From contig NZ_FXZB01000007.1 of NCBI RefSeq assembly GCF_900169065.1, forward strand, positions 1 through 64,000: a DNA stretch of 64,000 nt, given 5' to 3'. Each line of letters opens with the position of its first letter. Position 1 is the first letter of the stretch. Made by a program: the position numbers and the translations under genes. The DNA comes from Brevibacterium aurantiacum. Lineage in GTDB: Bacteria; Actinomycetota; Actinomycetes; Actinomycetales; Brevibacteriaceae. Positions 32,740-41,084 of this stretch are shown here, one piece after another. Below the pieces are notes generated by a model. That model had not been told where the DNA came from, searched no databases, and worked only from the letters and a program-made list of their open reading frames with translations.

Positions 32740-34639
32740 ACTGTTCGGAGACGAACACTCCGTCGAAGAAGCTGCCGATCTCGTCATGGGCATCCAAGGG
32801 GAAGATGCCCGAGACGTACTGATCGGGACGGACCACGACCACAGCGCCGTCACGGCTGATGCCGCGCTCCTCGAAGATGTCCTCACCGTCGAGAGTTGCG
32901 TAGATCTTCTCCACATACTCAAGGTCGAACTCGCCGACGTGCGGGCGGAAGACCGTCGGCACATCCGGGAAGGAGAACTCGGTGTGACCCTGTTGGTAGA
33001 TGACGCTGAGCTCGAGGAGACTGTCGAGGTCCTCGCCTGCACGGCGGTACTTGACCAACGGCGAGGCCGGGTCGGCATTGAGCCAGTCGGCCAGCTCGGT
33101 GACCTTTGACGAGGTGGCATCAGTCGGTGACGGAGCATCGGCGAAGACATAGACGCGCCAGCGGCCGTCTGCCCGCGCCCGATGGCCGAGGTGGATGTAG
33201 TTGGCGTCGCAGTTGCGCTGAACCCTGGCCGACTTGAACCGTTTGCCCACGGGGAAGCCGGTGGCCAGCTCCTGGTGTGCGGTGGACGCGGTGATCATCG
33301 ACTCGGTGTACTCGGTCATGAACCCTGCGGGGAACTCAGCTGTCTTGACGTAGAAGTCCTGCAGGTAGGTCTCGTCGGGCAGCTCCTCCTGCGGAGTGGC
33401 CATCAGCGTCGACCATTCCTTGTCGAAGTCGATGAGGTTCTTCGCCGTGACCTGACGCTCTGCGGAGTAGGTCCGCAGCAGCTCCTGCGAGGAACGTCCG
33501 GACAGCACCTGGCCGAGCTTCCACGAGATGTTGAACCCGTCCTGCATCGACACGTTCATGCCCTGACCGGCCTTCGCCGAGTGCGTGTGGCAGGCGTCGC
33601 CGGTGATGAACACGCGTGGGCAGGGTGATCCGGGAGTGGTGTCATCGGTGTCGTCGAAGGCGTCGGTGAGTCGGTGCCCGACCTCGTAGACGCTGTGCCA
33701 GGCGACGTTCTTCACGTCGATGCTGTAGGGCTTGATGATGGCGTTTGCGCGATCGATGATCTCGTCGACGCTGGTCTGCCGCACCTTGCGTGCGTCATCC
33801 TCGGGGACTTCGCCGAGGTCGACGTACATGCGGAACAGGTGCCCGCCCTCGCGGGGGATGTGAAGGATGTTGCCGTGTTTGGAGGAGATGGCGCACTTAT
33901 TGCGAATATCGGGGAAGTCGGAGTTTGCGAGCACGTCCATGACGCCCCAGGCGTGATTGGCCTGGTCACCGGTCATCGTGCGACCGATCGACTTGCGCAC
34001 GCCCGAACGGGCTCCGTCGCAGCCGACGACATAACCGGCGCGGATGGTGCGTTCCTCACCCGCGCGCTCGCCGGTGGTATAGCGGACGGTGACGCTGACT
34101 GGATGCTTCGACGCAGAGTCCTCGTCGATCGTGAGATCGACGAACTCGATGCCGTAGTCGGGCTCGATGCGCCCGGGGGACTGCTTGGCGAACTGGGCGA
34201 AGTAGTCGAGGACTCGGGCCTGGTTGACGATGAGGTGCGGGAACTCGCTGATTCCGGTCTCATCATCCTTCGGCCGTCCCGTGCGGATGATGTGCTCGGG
34301 ATTTGCCGGGTCCGGGTTCCAGAAGGACATGTCGATGATGTGATAACCCTCGCGGATGATCTCCTCGGCGAATCCGAACGCCTGGAACGTCTCGACCGAG
34401 CGTGCCTGAATGCCATCGGCCTGTCCGATGACCAGGCGCGAGTCCCGCTTCTCGATGAGTCGGGTGTTCACCCCTGGGTACTGTGACAGCTGAGCTGCGG
34501 CGACCATCCCTGCCGGTCCGCTGCCGACGATGAGGACATCGACCTCATCGGGCAGATCAGCGGGACGATCGATTCCGTAACCTGCTGCAGCTTCGATCCG
34601 CGGGTCTGCGGACACATAGCCGTGCTGGTGAAAATGCAT
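32738..34639 (-). CDS. FAD-dependent aromatic hydroxylase, phenol 2-monooxygenase / 3-hydroxybenzoate 4-monooxygenase type
   Basis: This 633-residue enzyme has the architecture of class A phenol hydroxylases: FAD domain, substrate domain and a C-terminal thioredoxin-like domain (from about 450). Motifs are VDVLIVGSGPAGMVAAAQL near 34, GYVVGCDGARSGVRKSIG near 203 and RVFITGDACHTHSAKAGQG near 340. Length and motifs match 3-hydroxybenzoate 4-monooxygenase (MobA) and phenol 2-monooxygenase. Its position beside the homoprotocatechuate meta-cleavage genes and a shared 13-bp motif in front suggest that it makes homoprotocatechuate from a hydroxyphenylacetate, in place of the two-component HpaBC that is absent here. 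The upstream motif TCATATACGATCT at 34690-34702 is shared with the hpa operon. Confidence 0.82.
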   Translation of the reverse strand: MHFHQHGYVSADPRIEAAAGYGIDRPADLPDEVDVLIVGSGPAGMVAAAQLSQYPGVNTRLIEKRDSRLVIGQADGIQARSVETFQAFGFAEEIIREGYHIIDMSFWNPDPANPEHIIRTGRPKDDETGISEFPHLIVNQARVLDYFAQFAKQSPGRIEPDYGIEFVDLTIDEDSASKHPVSVTVRYTTGERAGEERTIRAGYVVGCDGARSGVRKSIGRTMTGDQANHAWGVMDVLANSDFPDIRNKCAISSKHGNILHIPREGGHLFRMYVDLGEVPEDDARKVRQTSVDEIIDRANAIIKPYSIDVKNVAWHSVYEVGHRLTDAFDDTDDTTPGSPCPRVFITGDACHTHSAKAGQGMNVSMQDGFNISWKLGQVLSGRSSQELLRTYSAERQVTAKNLIDFDKEWSTLMATPQEELPDETYLQDFYVKTAEFPAGFMTEYTESMITASTAHQELATGFPVGKRFKSARVQRNCDANYIHLGHRARADGRWRVYVFADAPSPTDATSSKVTELADWLNADPASPLVKYRRAGEDLDSLLELSVIYQQGHTEFSFPDVPTVFRPHVGEFDLEYVEKIYATLDGEDIFEERGISRDGAVVVVRPDQYVSGIFPLDAHDEIGSFFDGVFVSEQ

Positions 34640-34689
34640 GTCAACCTCCGGTTCATCACACGTCTTCGTGACTTCTCAATATTAGCAGT

Positions 34690-34702
34690 TCATATACGAT
34701 CT
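34690..34702. promoter_or_regulatory. hpa-locus motif, copy 1 (before the hydroxylase)
   Basis: TCATATACGATCT, 13 bases, is identical to the copy at 36184-36196. It lies 51 bases before the hydroxylase start. Its core ATCATATACGAT is close to palindromic (ATC...GAT), as expected of a GntR/FCD operator. Confidence 0.6.
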
Positions 34703-34718
34703 AGTGTTACTCAGGTCA

Positions 34719-36056
34719 TCATGACCGCACGCCTATGATCGGGATCACAGACTGTTCTTCCTCGTGAGCGGGTCCGAGAGGGATGCCTGAACGGTCGCGC
34801 AGGGCCAGTGTGGCGGCCAACGAGACGAGGGTGACGAGCGCCAGGTAGATGGCCACCGAGGTGGTCGTGCCGGTGGCCGACACCAGGGCCTTCGCGATCG
34901 TCGGTGCGAAGGCACCGCCGAGGATCGACCCGATCGCGTAGGACACCGAAACCCCCGAGAAGCGCACGCTGGAGGGGAAGAGCTCGGCATACATCGACGG
35001 CTGCTGCCCGTAGGTGAACCCGAGCCCGACAGTCAGAATGACGAGGCCGAGGAAGAGCATCCAGATGCTGCCGGTGTTGACCAGGGGGAAGAGGGAGAAG
35101 ATGCCGATGAGCAGCAGCATCCAGCCCAGCAGGTAAGTATTCTTCCGCCCGATCTTGTCCGACACCGCACCGGCGACGATCGTGAAGATCAGCCATGACA
35201 CCGCGGAGGCGGAGACCGCCCAGAGCACCGGACCGCGCTCGAGTCCGATCGGGCCGGCAGGGTCCGTGGCGTAGTTCTGGATGTAGCCGCCGGTGGTCAT
35301 GTAGCCGGCGGCGTTGTTGCCCACGAAGACCAGCGAGGCCAGGATGACGAGGAGCCAGTGGCTCTTGAAGAGCTTGCCCAGCGGGTTGGCAACCTGCTCC
35401 TTGCGCTCGGCGATCTCGTGGAAGACGGGGGACTCCTCGACTCCGCGGCGAATCCAGTATCCGACCGCGACGAGCAGGATCGAGAGGAAGAACGGCACTC
35501 GCCAGCCCCACTCGAGGAAGGCGTCGCCGGGAGCGATCGCCGTCATCAGGGCGAGCACGCCGGAGGAGAGGATGAGGCCGATGGAGACGCCGATCTGCGG
35601 GAAGGATCCACGCAGCCCGCGGTGCTTGACCTCCGCGTGTTCGACGGCTAAGAGGACGGCTCCGCCCCATTCGCCGCCGGCCGAGATGCCCTGGATGATG
35701 CGCAGGAGGATGAGGAGGAGAGGTGCTGCGATTCCGATCGACTCGTAGGTCGGCAGGAAGCCGATCAGGGCTGTGGCTGCGCCCATTGCGATGAGGGTGA
35801 TGATGAGGACGACTCGGCGCCCCAGCTTGTCGCCGTAGTGGCCGGCGAGGAAAGCGCCCAGGGGGCGAAACAGGAAGCTGATGCCCACGGTGGCGAAGGC
35901 GACCATGGTCGACAGCGTCGAACCCAGGGGGCCGAAGAAGAGCTGGTTGAAGATCAGCCCCGAGGCCGCCGCATAGAGGAAGTAGTCATACCACTCGATG
36001 CTGGTGCCGACGACGGTCGCGAATGCCACCCTGCCTTGGGTGTGCTGTTTACTCAC
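34719..36056 (-). CDS. MFS transporter, metabolite:H+ symporter (MHS) family
   Basis: This 445-residue protein has 12 predicted helices. The N-terminal FATVVGTSIEWYDYFLYAAAS is the hallmark of the MHS family (ShiA, ProP, PcaT), followed by GHYGDKLGRR, the MFS motif, and RIIQGISAGGEWGGAVLL. It probably carries a hydroxyphenylacetate or a similar organic acid into the cell. I choose GTG 36056 for the AGGAGT site five bases upstream; the frame continues to 36104. It is divergent from the hpa operon and upstream of the hydroxylase on the same strand. Confidence 0.88.
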   Translation of the reverse strand: MSKQHTQGRVAFATVVGTSIEWYDYFLYAAASGLIFNQLFFGPLGSTLSTMVAFATVGISFLFRPLGAFLAGHYGDKLGRRVVLIITLIAMGAATALIGFLPTYESIGIAAPLLLILLRIIQGISAGGEWGGAVLLAVEHAEVKHRGLRGSFPQIGVSIGLILSSGVLALMTAIAPGDAFLEWGWRVPFFLSILLVAVGYWIRRGVEESPVFHEIAERKEQVANPLGKLFKSHWLLVILASLVFVGNNAAGYMTTGGYIQNYATDPAGPIGLERGPVLWAVSASAVSWLIFTIVAGAVSDKIGRKNTYLLGWMLLLIGIFSLFPLVNTGSIWMLFLGLVILTVGLGFTYGQQPSMYAELFPSSVRFSGVSVSYAIGSILGGAFAPTIAKALVSATGTTTSVAIYLALVTLVSLAATLALRDRSGIPLGPAHEEEQSVIPIIGVRS

Positions 36057-36183
36057 TATGACTCCTGTGTCGCATTGAGACTGCTGCGTTAGTGCTGTCG
36101 TCACATGGGTCAGAGATCGCAGCGCAGGAACGCTGACGTGACCTCAATCATGTGACGCGGACTACTTGTTCTCCGGGACCGTA

Positions 36184-36196
36184 TCATATACGATCT
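36184..36196. promoter_or_regulatory. hpa-locus motif, copy 2 (before the hpa operon)
   Basis: TCATATACGATCT is identical to the copy at 34690-34702. It lies between the MHS transporter and the FAH-RraA gene, 35 bases before the latter, so it could control both directions. Here the motif is preceded by GTA, giving GTATCATATACGATCT, a fuller palindrome. Confidence 0.65.
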
Positions 36197-36230
36197 GGGT
36201 GAAAGCCAATCGAAATGAGGTGTGAGATCG

Positions 36231-37712
36231 ATGTCGACTCCAGCTGGTCTTCCAGCCCGTCCGGGCAAGATCATTGCCGTCCATGTGGCCTACGAGTCGC
36301 GTTCTGCTCAGCGCGGCAAACGGCCGGCCCAGCCGTCCTACTTCCTCAAGGCCACCAGTTCCCTGGCCGCATCGGGAGATGCGATCGAGCGTCCGGCCGG
36401 AACCTCGCTGCTCGCCTTCGAAGGTGAGATCGCCATCGTCATCGGCACCGCGGCCCGCTGGGTCAGCGCCGACGAGGCCTGGTCCTATGTCGAAGGCGTG
36501 ACCGCATCCAACGACTTCGGCCTCTACGACATCAAGGCCCCCGACAAGGGGTCGAATCTGCGATCGAAGAGCCGCGACGGCTACACGCCGATGGGCCCCA
36601 ACATCATCCCCGCCGCCGAGGCGGACCCCCAGTCACTGCGCATCCGCACCTGGGTCAACGGCGAGGTCAAGCAGGACGACGGCACGAGTGCCGCGCAGCT
36701 GATCTTCCCCCTGACCCAGATCGTCGCCGATCTCAGCCAGCACATGACCCTAGAACCCGGTGATGTCATCCTCACCGGCACCCCCGCGGGATCGAGCGTC
36801 GTCGCTCCCGGGAACACGGTCGAGGTCGAGGTCAGCGCCACCTCGGCGAGCACCGGAGCAGAACTGAGCTCGGGTCGCCTCGTCACGAACGTCGTCGAGG
36901 GCGCGGGCGAATTCGATCCGAAGCTGGGCAGCACACCGGCCGTGACCGAAGCACTGCAGGCCGATGCCTGGGGATCGCGGGAGGAAGCCGGTCTGGCACC
37001 GGAGGAATCGGCCGCCAACCCGTTGAGCGAAGACCTCCGGGCCAAGCTCACCGAGGCTCCGACTGCTGGTCTCTCCGCGCAGCTGCGCGGGCGCGGACTC
37101 AACAATGTCGTCATCGAAGGCGTCTCACCCCTCGTGCCCGGCTCGAAGGTCGTCGGCACGGCGAAGACACTGCGCTTCGTGCCCAACCGTGAGGACCTGT
37201 TCAAGTCCCACGGCGGCGGGTACAACGCCCAGAAGCGGGCATTCGACACCCTGCGCTCCGGTGAGGTCGTCGTCATCGAAGCCCGCGGGGAAGCCGGCTC
37301 GGGAACTCTGGGAGACGTGCTCGCGCTGCGGGCCAAGGCTCAGGGCGCGACCGGCGTCATCACTGATGGGGGAGTCCGCGACTCCGCCGAGGTGGCCGGC
37401 ATCCTTCCCGTGTTCGCGACGGCGAAGAACCCTGCCGTACTCGGCCGCAAGCATGTCCCATGGGAATCAGACGTGGCCGTGGCCTGCGGAAACGCGACTG
37501 TTCTGCCCGGTGACGTGATCGTCGGAGACGACGACGGAGTCATCGTCATCCCACGTGACCTCGTCGAGGAAGTCGTCGATGCGGCGCTGGCCAAGGAGAT
37601 CGAGGACGGATGGGTGGCCGAGCAGGTTGCTGCCGGCAACCCGATCGAGTCGCTGTTCCCACCCAAGGGCGAATGGAAAGAGAAGTTCGAAGCCTGGAAA
37701 GCCGCGCGATGA
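36231..37712 (+). CDS. FAH-family isomerase/decarboxylase fused to an RraA-like domain (HpaG-like)
   Basis: This 493-residue protein joins two enzyme domains. Residues about 15-240 form a fumarylacetoacetate hydrolase fold: YFLKATSSLAAS, FEGEIAIVIG with the metal Glu residues, SNDFGLYDIKAPDKGSN, and DVILTGTPAGSSVVAPG. This is the HpaG type, homoprotocatechuate isomerase/decarboxylase. Residues about 265-480 form an RraA-like fold (SAQLRGRGLNNVVIEGV, LGDVLALRAKAQGATGVIT, DGGVRDS, PGDVIVGDDDGVIVIP) of the hydroxymethyloxoglutarate aldolase/oxaloacetate decarboxylase family. ATG 36231 follows GAGG by ten bases. HpaG of E. coli has two FAH repeats for decarboxylation and isomerisation; here the second is replaced by RraA. 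The GntR gene overlaps its stop by ATGA. Confidence 0.85.
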   Translation: MSTPAGLPARPGKIIAVHVAYESRSAQRGKRPAQPSYFLKATSSLAASGDAIERPAGTSLLAFEGEIAIVIGTAARWVSADEAWSYVEGVTASNDFGLYDIKAPDKGSNLRSKSRDGYTPMGPNIIPAAEADPQSLRIRTWVNGEVKQDDGTSAAQLIFPLTQIVADLSQHMTLEPGDVILTGTPAGSSVVAPGNTVEVEVSATSASTGAELSSGRLVTNVVEGAGEFDPKLGSTPAVTEALQADAWGSREEAGLAPEESAANPLSEDLRAKLTEAPTAGLSAQLRGRGLNNVVIEGVSPLVPGSKVVGTAKTLRFVPNREDLFKSHGGGYNAQKRAFDTLRSGEVVVIEARGEAGSGTLGDVLALRAKAQGATGVITDGGVRDSAEVAGILPVFATAKNPAVLGRKHVPWESDVAVACGNATVLPGDVIVGDDDGVIVIPRDLVEEVVDAALAKEIEDGWVAEQVAAGNPIESLFPPKGEWKEKFEAWKAAR

Positions 37713-38446
37713 CCTCGGCTGGAACAGTTGACGCACCGATGGAGCCGAATTCGCTGAGCAAGGCGGAGACGGCTTACCGCTGGATCCGAAAGTGCATCGC
37801 GGATCAGACCTTCGAGCCCGGACACAAGCTGGTGTTGGCTCAGATCGCCCTCGAGCTCGACACCTCCGTCGTCCCGGTCAGGGAGGCTATCCGCCGGCTC
37901 GAAGCAGACGGACTCGTCACCTTCGAACGCAATGTCGGGGCCCGGGTCGCCATGGTCGACCAGAGCTCCTACACACAGTCGATGGAGGCCGTGGCGATCC
38001 TCGAAGGAGCCGCGACCGCACAGGCTCTTGAATTCCTGGGAGAGCATGACCTCGCCGAGGCGGATGAGATCAATGAGCGCATGCGTGACCTGCTCACCGA
38101 CTTCGACCCCACCGAGTTCACCCGGCTCAACCACGAATTCCATGCGGCACTGTTCCGACGGTGCCCGAACGAACGACTGCACTCCTTGGTCGCCGTCGAA
38201 TGGGACCGACTAGCCCACCTGCGCAACTCGACCTTCTCCTTCGTGCCCGAACGGGCACGCGGATCGGTCGACGAGCACGCCAGGATCGTCGCACTCATCC
38301 GAGCCCGCGCCTCGGCGGAGGAGATCGAACGGGTCGTGAGGAATCACCGCTCAACGACGCTGGCCAGCTACCAAGAAGCCCAAGCCAAAACCACCGAGAC
38401 CCCTGCAAGCACAGGAAACATCGACAGAGAAGAGGACAAGTCATGA
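37709..38446 (+). CDS. GntR family transcriptional regulator, FCD subfamily
   Basis: The 245-residue protein has a GntR winged helix at about 17-85 (AYRWIRKCIADQTFEPGHKLV, VVPVREAIRRLEADGLV) and an all-helical FCD domain at about 95-230 (LNHEFHAALFRRCPN, DEHARIVALI), which binds carboxylate ligands with a metal. It overlaps both neighbours by four bases, so it is made with the hpa enzymes and probably controls their own operon. The two TCATATACGATCT motifs are its likely targets. Confidence 0.88.
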   Translation: MTSAGTVDAPMEPNSLSKAETAYRWIRKCIADQTFEPGHKLVLAQIALELDTSVVPVREAIRRLEADGLVTFERNVGARVAMVDQSSYTQSMEAVAILEGAATAQALEFLGEHDLAEADEINERMRDLLTDFDPTEFTRLNHEFHAALFRRCPNERLHSLVAVEWDRLAHLRNSTFSFVPERARGSVDEHARIVALIRARASAEEIERVVRNHRSTTLASYQEAQAKTTETPASTGNIDREEDKS

Positions 38447-39948
38447 CCGAGTCCACTGCAGCTCCAGCGAACCTGCCGGAGAAGATCCGTCACTACATCA
38501 ACGGCGAATTCGTCGATTCGATCGACGGTGAGGAGTTCGACGTCATCAACCCGGTGACCAACGAGCCCTACATCAAGGCCGCATCGGGTAAGAAGGCCGA
38601 CATCGACGCCGCCGTCGCCTCGGCGAAGCAGGCCTTCGACGAAGGCCCATGGTCGACGATGCTCCCACGTGAGCGTGCCCGCGTGCTCAACAAGATCGCC
38701 GATATCGCCGAGACCCGCAGCCAGGAACTGGCCGAGATGGAGTCCTTCGACTCCGGTCTGCCGATCACCCAGGCGAAGGGCCAGGCCAATCGTGCCGCGG
38801 AGAACTTCCGCTTCTTCGCCGACCTCATCGTCGCCCAGGTCGACGACGCGTTCAAGGTTCCCGGCCGCCAGGCCAACTACGTCAACCGCAAGCCCATCGG
38901 TGTCGCCGGACTCATCACCCCGTGGAACACGCCGTTCATGCTCGAGTCGTGGAAGCTGGCTCCGGCGATCGCGACCGGCAACGCCGTCGTGCTCAAGCCT
39001 GCCGAGTTCACCCCGCTCTCAGCGTCACTGTGGCCGGGCATCTTCGAAGAGGCCGGACTGCCCAAGGGCGTGTTCAACATGGTCAACGGCTACGGCGAGG
39101 AGGGCTTCGCCGGAGACTCCCTGGTCAAGCACCCCGACGTCCCGCTGATCTCCTTCACCGGTGAGTCGACGACCGGTCAGACGATCTTCGCCAACGCCGC
39201 TCCCTGGCTCAAGGGCCTGTCGATGGAGCTCGGCGGCAAGTCACCTGCCGTCGTCTTCGCCGATGCCGACCTCGACGCGGCGATCAACGCCACGGTCTTC
39301 GGCGTCTTCTCCCTCAACGGCGAACGCTGCACCGCCGGTTCGCGCATCCTCGTCGAAGAGTCCGTCTACGACGAGTTCGTCGAACGCTACGCCGCTCAGG
39401 CCAAGCGCGTGAAGGTGGGTCTGCCTTCGGATCCCAGCACCGAGGTGGCCGCACTGGTTCACCCCGAGCACTACGAGAAGGTCATGTCCTACGTCGAAAT
39501 CGGCAAGGAAGAGGCTCGCCTCGTCGCTGGCGGCGGCCGCCCCGAAGGCTTCGACACCGGCAACTTCGTGGAACCGACCGTCTTCGCCGACGTCGCACCG
39601 GATGCGCGGATCTTCCAGGAGGAGATCTTCGGCCCCGTCGTCGCGATCACACCCTTCAAATCAGACGAAGAGGCGCTGCAGCTGGCCAACAACACGAAGT
39701 ACGGTCTGGCCGCCTACATCTGGACCTCAGACCTCAAGCGGGCGCACAACTTCTCGCAGGCCGTCGAATCCGGAATGGTGTGGCTGAACTCGAACAACGT
39801 CCGTGACCTGCGCACTCCCTTCGGCGGTGTCAAGGCATCGGGCCTCGGTCACGAGGGCGGCTACCGGTCGATCGACTTTTACACGGAGCAGCAGTCCGTG
39901 CACATCAACCTCGGCGAGGTCCACAACCCAGTCTTCGGGAAGCAGTGA
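38443..39948 (+). CDS. hpaE: 5-carboxymethyl-2-hydroxymuconate semialdehyde dehydrogenase
   Basis: HpaE oxidises the semialdehyde formed by ring cleavage of homoprotocatechuate. The 501-residue aldehyde dehydrogenase has GLITPWNTPFMLESWKLAPA near 165, the base Glu in SMELGGKSPAVVF near 262 and catalytic Cys296 in GERCTAGSRI. Position between the GntR regulator and the ring-cleavage enzyme, and strong similarity of motifs to HpaE, set the substrate. The ATG overlaps the GntR stop by four bases. NAD is the expected acceptor. Confidence 0.9.
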   Translation: MTESTAAPANLPEKIRHYINGEFVDSIDGEEFDVINPVTNEPYIKAASGKKADIDAAVASAKQAFDEGPWSTMLPRERARVLNKIADIAETRSQELAEMESFDSGLPITQAKGQANRAAENFRFFADLIVAQVDDAFKVPGRQANYVNRKPIGVAGLITPWNTPFMLESWKLAPAIATGNAVVLKPAEFTPLSASLWPGIFEEAGLPKGVFNMVNGYGEEGFAGDSLVKHPDVPLISFTGESTTGQTIFANAAPWLKGLSMELGGKSPAVVFADADLDAAINATVFGVFSLNGERCTAGSRILVEESVYDEFVERYAAQAKRVKVGLPSDPSTEVAALVHPEHYEKVMSYVEIGKEEARLVAGGGRPEGFDTGNFVEPTVFADVAPDARIFQEEIFGPVVAITPFKSDEEALQLANNTKYGLAAYIWTSDLKRAHNFSQAVESGMVWLNSNNVRDLRTPFGGVKASGLGHEGGYRSIDFYTEQQSVHINLGEVHNPVFGKQ

Positions 39949-39959
39949 GAGGAAAACAC

Positions 39960-41072
39960 ATGTCCCAAACAATCCCAGTCCCATCAGTTCCGGCACCGGA
40001 CATTCTGCGATGCGCCTACATGGAGCTCGTCGTCACCGATCTGAAGAAGTCGCGTGACTTCTACGTCGATGTGCTCGACCTCCAGGTCACCGAAGAAGAC
40101 GAAAACACCGTCTACCTGCGGTCGATGGAGGAGTTCATCCACCACAACCTCATCCTCCGCCAGGGTCCGATTGCCGCGGTGGCCGCATTCTCCTACCGCG
40201 TGCGCAGCCCCGAAGACGTCGACGCCGCCGAGGCCTACTACCGTGAGCTCGGCTGCCCGGTTGTGCGGAAGAAGGAAGGATTCGTCGCCGGCATCGGTGA
40301 TTCGGTGCGCGTGCAGGATCCCCTCGGCTTCCCCTACGAATTCTTCTACGAGGTCGACCACGTCGAACGTCTGGCCTGGCGCTACGACCTCTATTCCCCG
40401 GGCGCGCTCGTGCGCATCGACCACTTCAACCAGGTCACCCCGGACGTGCCGAAGGCCGTGAACTACATGGAGAACCTGGGCTTCCGCGTCACCGAGGACA
40501 TCCAGGACGACGAAGGCACCGTCTACGCGGCGTGGATGCGCCGCAAGCCCACCGTGCATGACACGGCGATGACCGGTGGCGACGGACCACGCATGCACCA
40601 CGTCGCCTTCGCCACGCACGAGAAGCACAACATCCTCGCCATCTGCGACAAGCTCGGTGCGCTGCGCCTCTCCGACGCGATCGAACGCGGACCGGGCCGC
40701 CACGGTGTCTCGAACGCCTTCTACCTCTATCTGCGCGACCCCGACGGTCACCGGATCGAGATCTACACGCAGGACTACTACACCGGCGACCCCGACAACC
40801 CACGCGTGACCTGGGATGTCCACGACAACCAGCGTCGTGACTGGTGGGGCAACCCGGTCGTTCCGTCCTGGTACACCGACGCTTCCACGGTCCTCGACCT
40901 CGAGGGCAACCCGGTGTCGCTGACGCAGCGCACCGACGACTCCGAAATGGACGTCACGATCGGCGCCGACGGGTTCTCCTACACTCGCCGTGAGGACGCC
41001 GAAAGCGACTTCGGGGCACATTCGGGTGCTGACGACGGAGAAGACGAGTTCAAACTGGGCCACCAGCTCTGA
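39960..41072 (+). CDS. hpaD: homoprotocatechuate (3,4-dihydroxyphenylacetate) 2,3-dioxygenase
   Basis: This extradiol dioxygenase opens the ring of 3,4-dihydroxyphenylacetate with oxygen. The 370-residue protein has two VOC modules per half and closely follows the Brevibacterium fuscum enzyme in length and numbering. Metal ligands are His155 (LVRIDHFNQVT), His214 (RMHHVAF) and Glu267 (HRIEIYTQDYY). The second-sphere His200 (TVHDTAM), Arg243 and Tyr257 are also in place. The conserved PAPDILRCAY start and the C-terminal WGNPVVPSWYT region match too. ATG 39960 lies nine bases after a GAGAGGAA-type site. It would use Fe(II), or Mn(II) in some relatives, which sequence alone does not decide. Confidence 0.95.
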   Translation: MSQTIPVPSVPAPDILRCAYMELVVTDLKKSRDFYVDVLDLQVTEEDENTVYLRSMEEFIHHNLILRQGPIAAVAAFSYRVRSPEDVDAAEAYYRELGCPVVRKKEGFVAGIGDSVRVQDPLGFPYEFFYEVDHVERLAWRYDLYSPGALVRIDHFNQVTPDVPKAVNYMENLGFRVTEDIQDDEGTVYAAWMRRKPTVHDTAMTGGDGPRMHHVAFATHEKHNILAICDKLGALRLSDAIERGPGRHGVSNAFYLYLRDPDGHRIEIYTQDYYTGDPDNPRVTWDVHDNQRRDWWGNPVVPSWYTDASTVLDLEGNPVSLTQRTDDSEMDVTIGADGFSYTRREDAESDFGAHSGADDGEDEFKLGHQL

Positions 41073-41084
41073 GGAGACGTGCAC

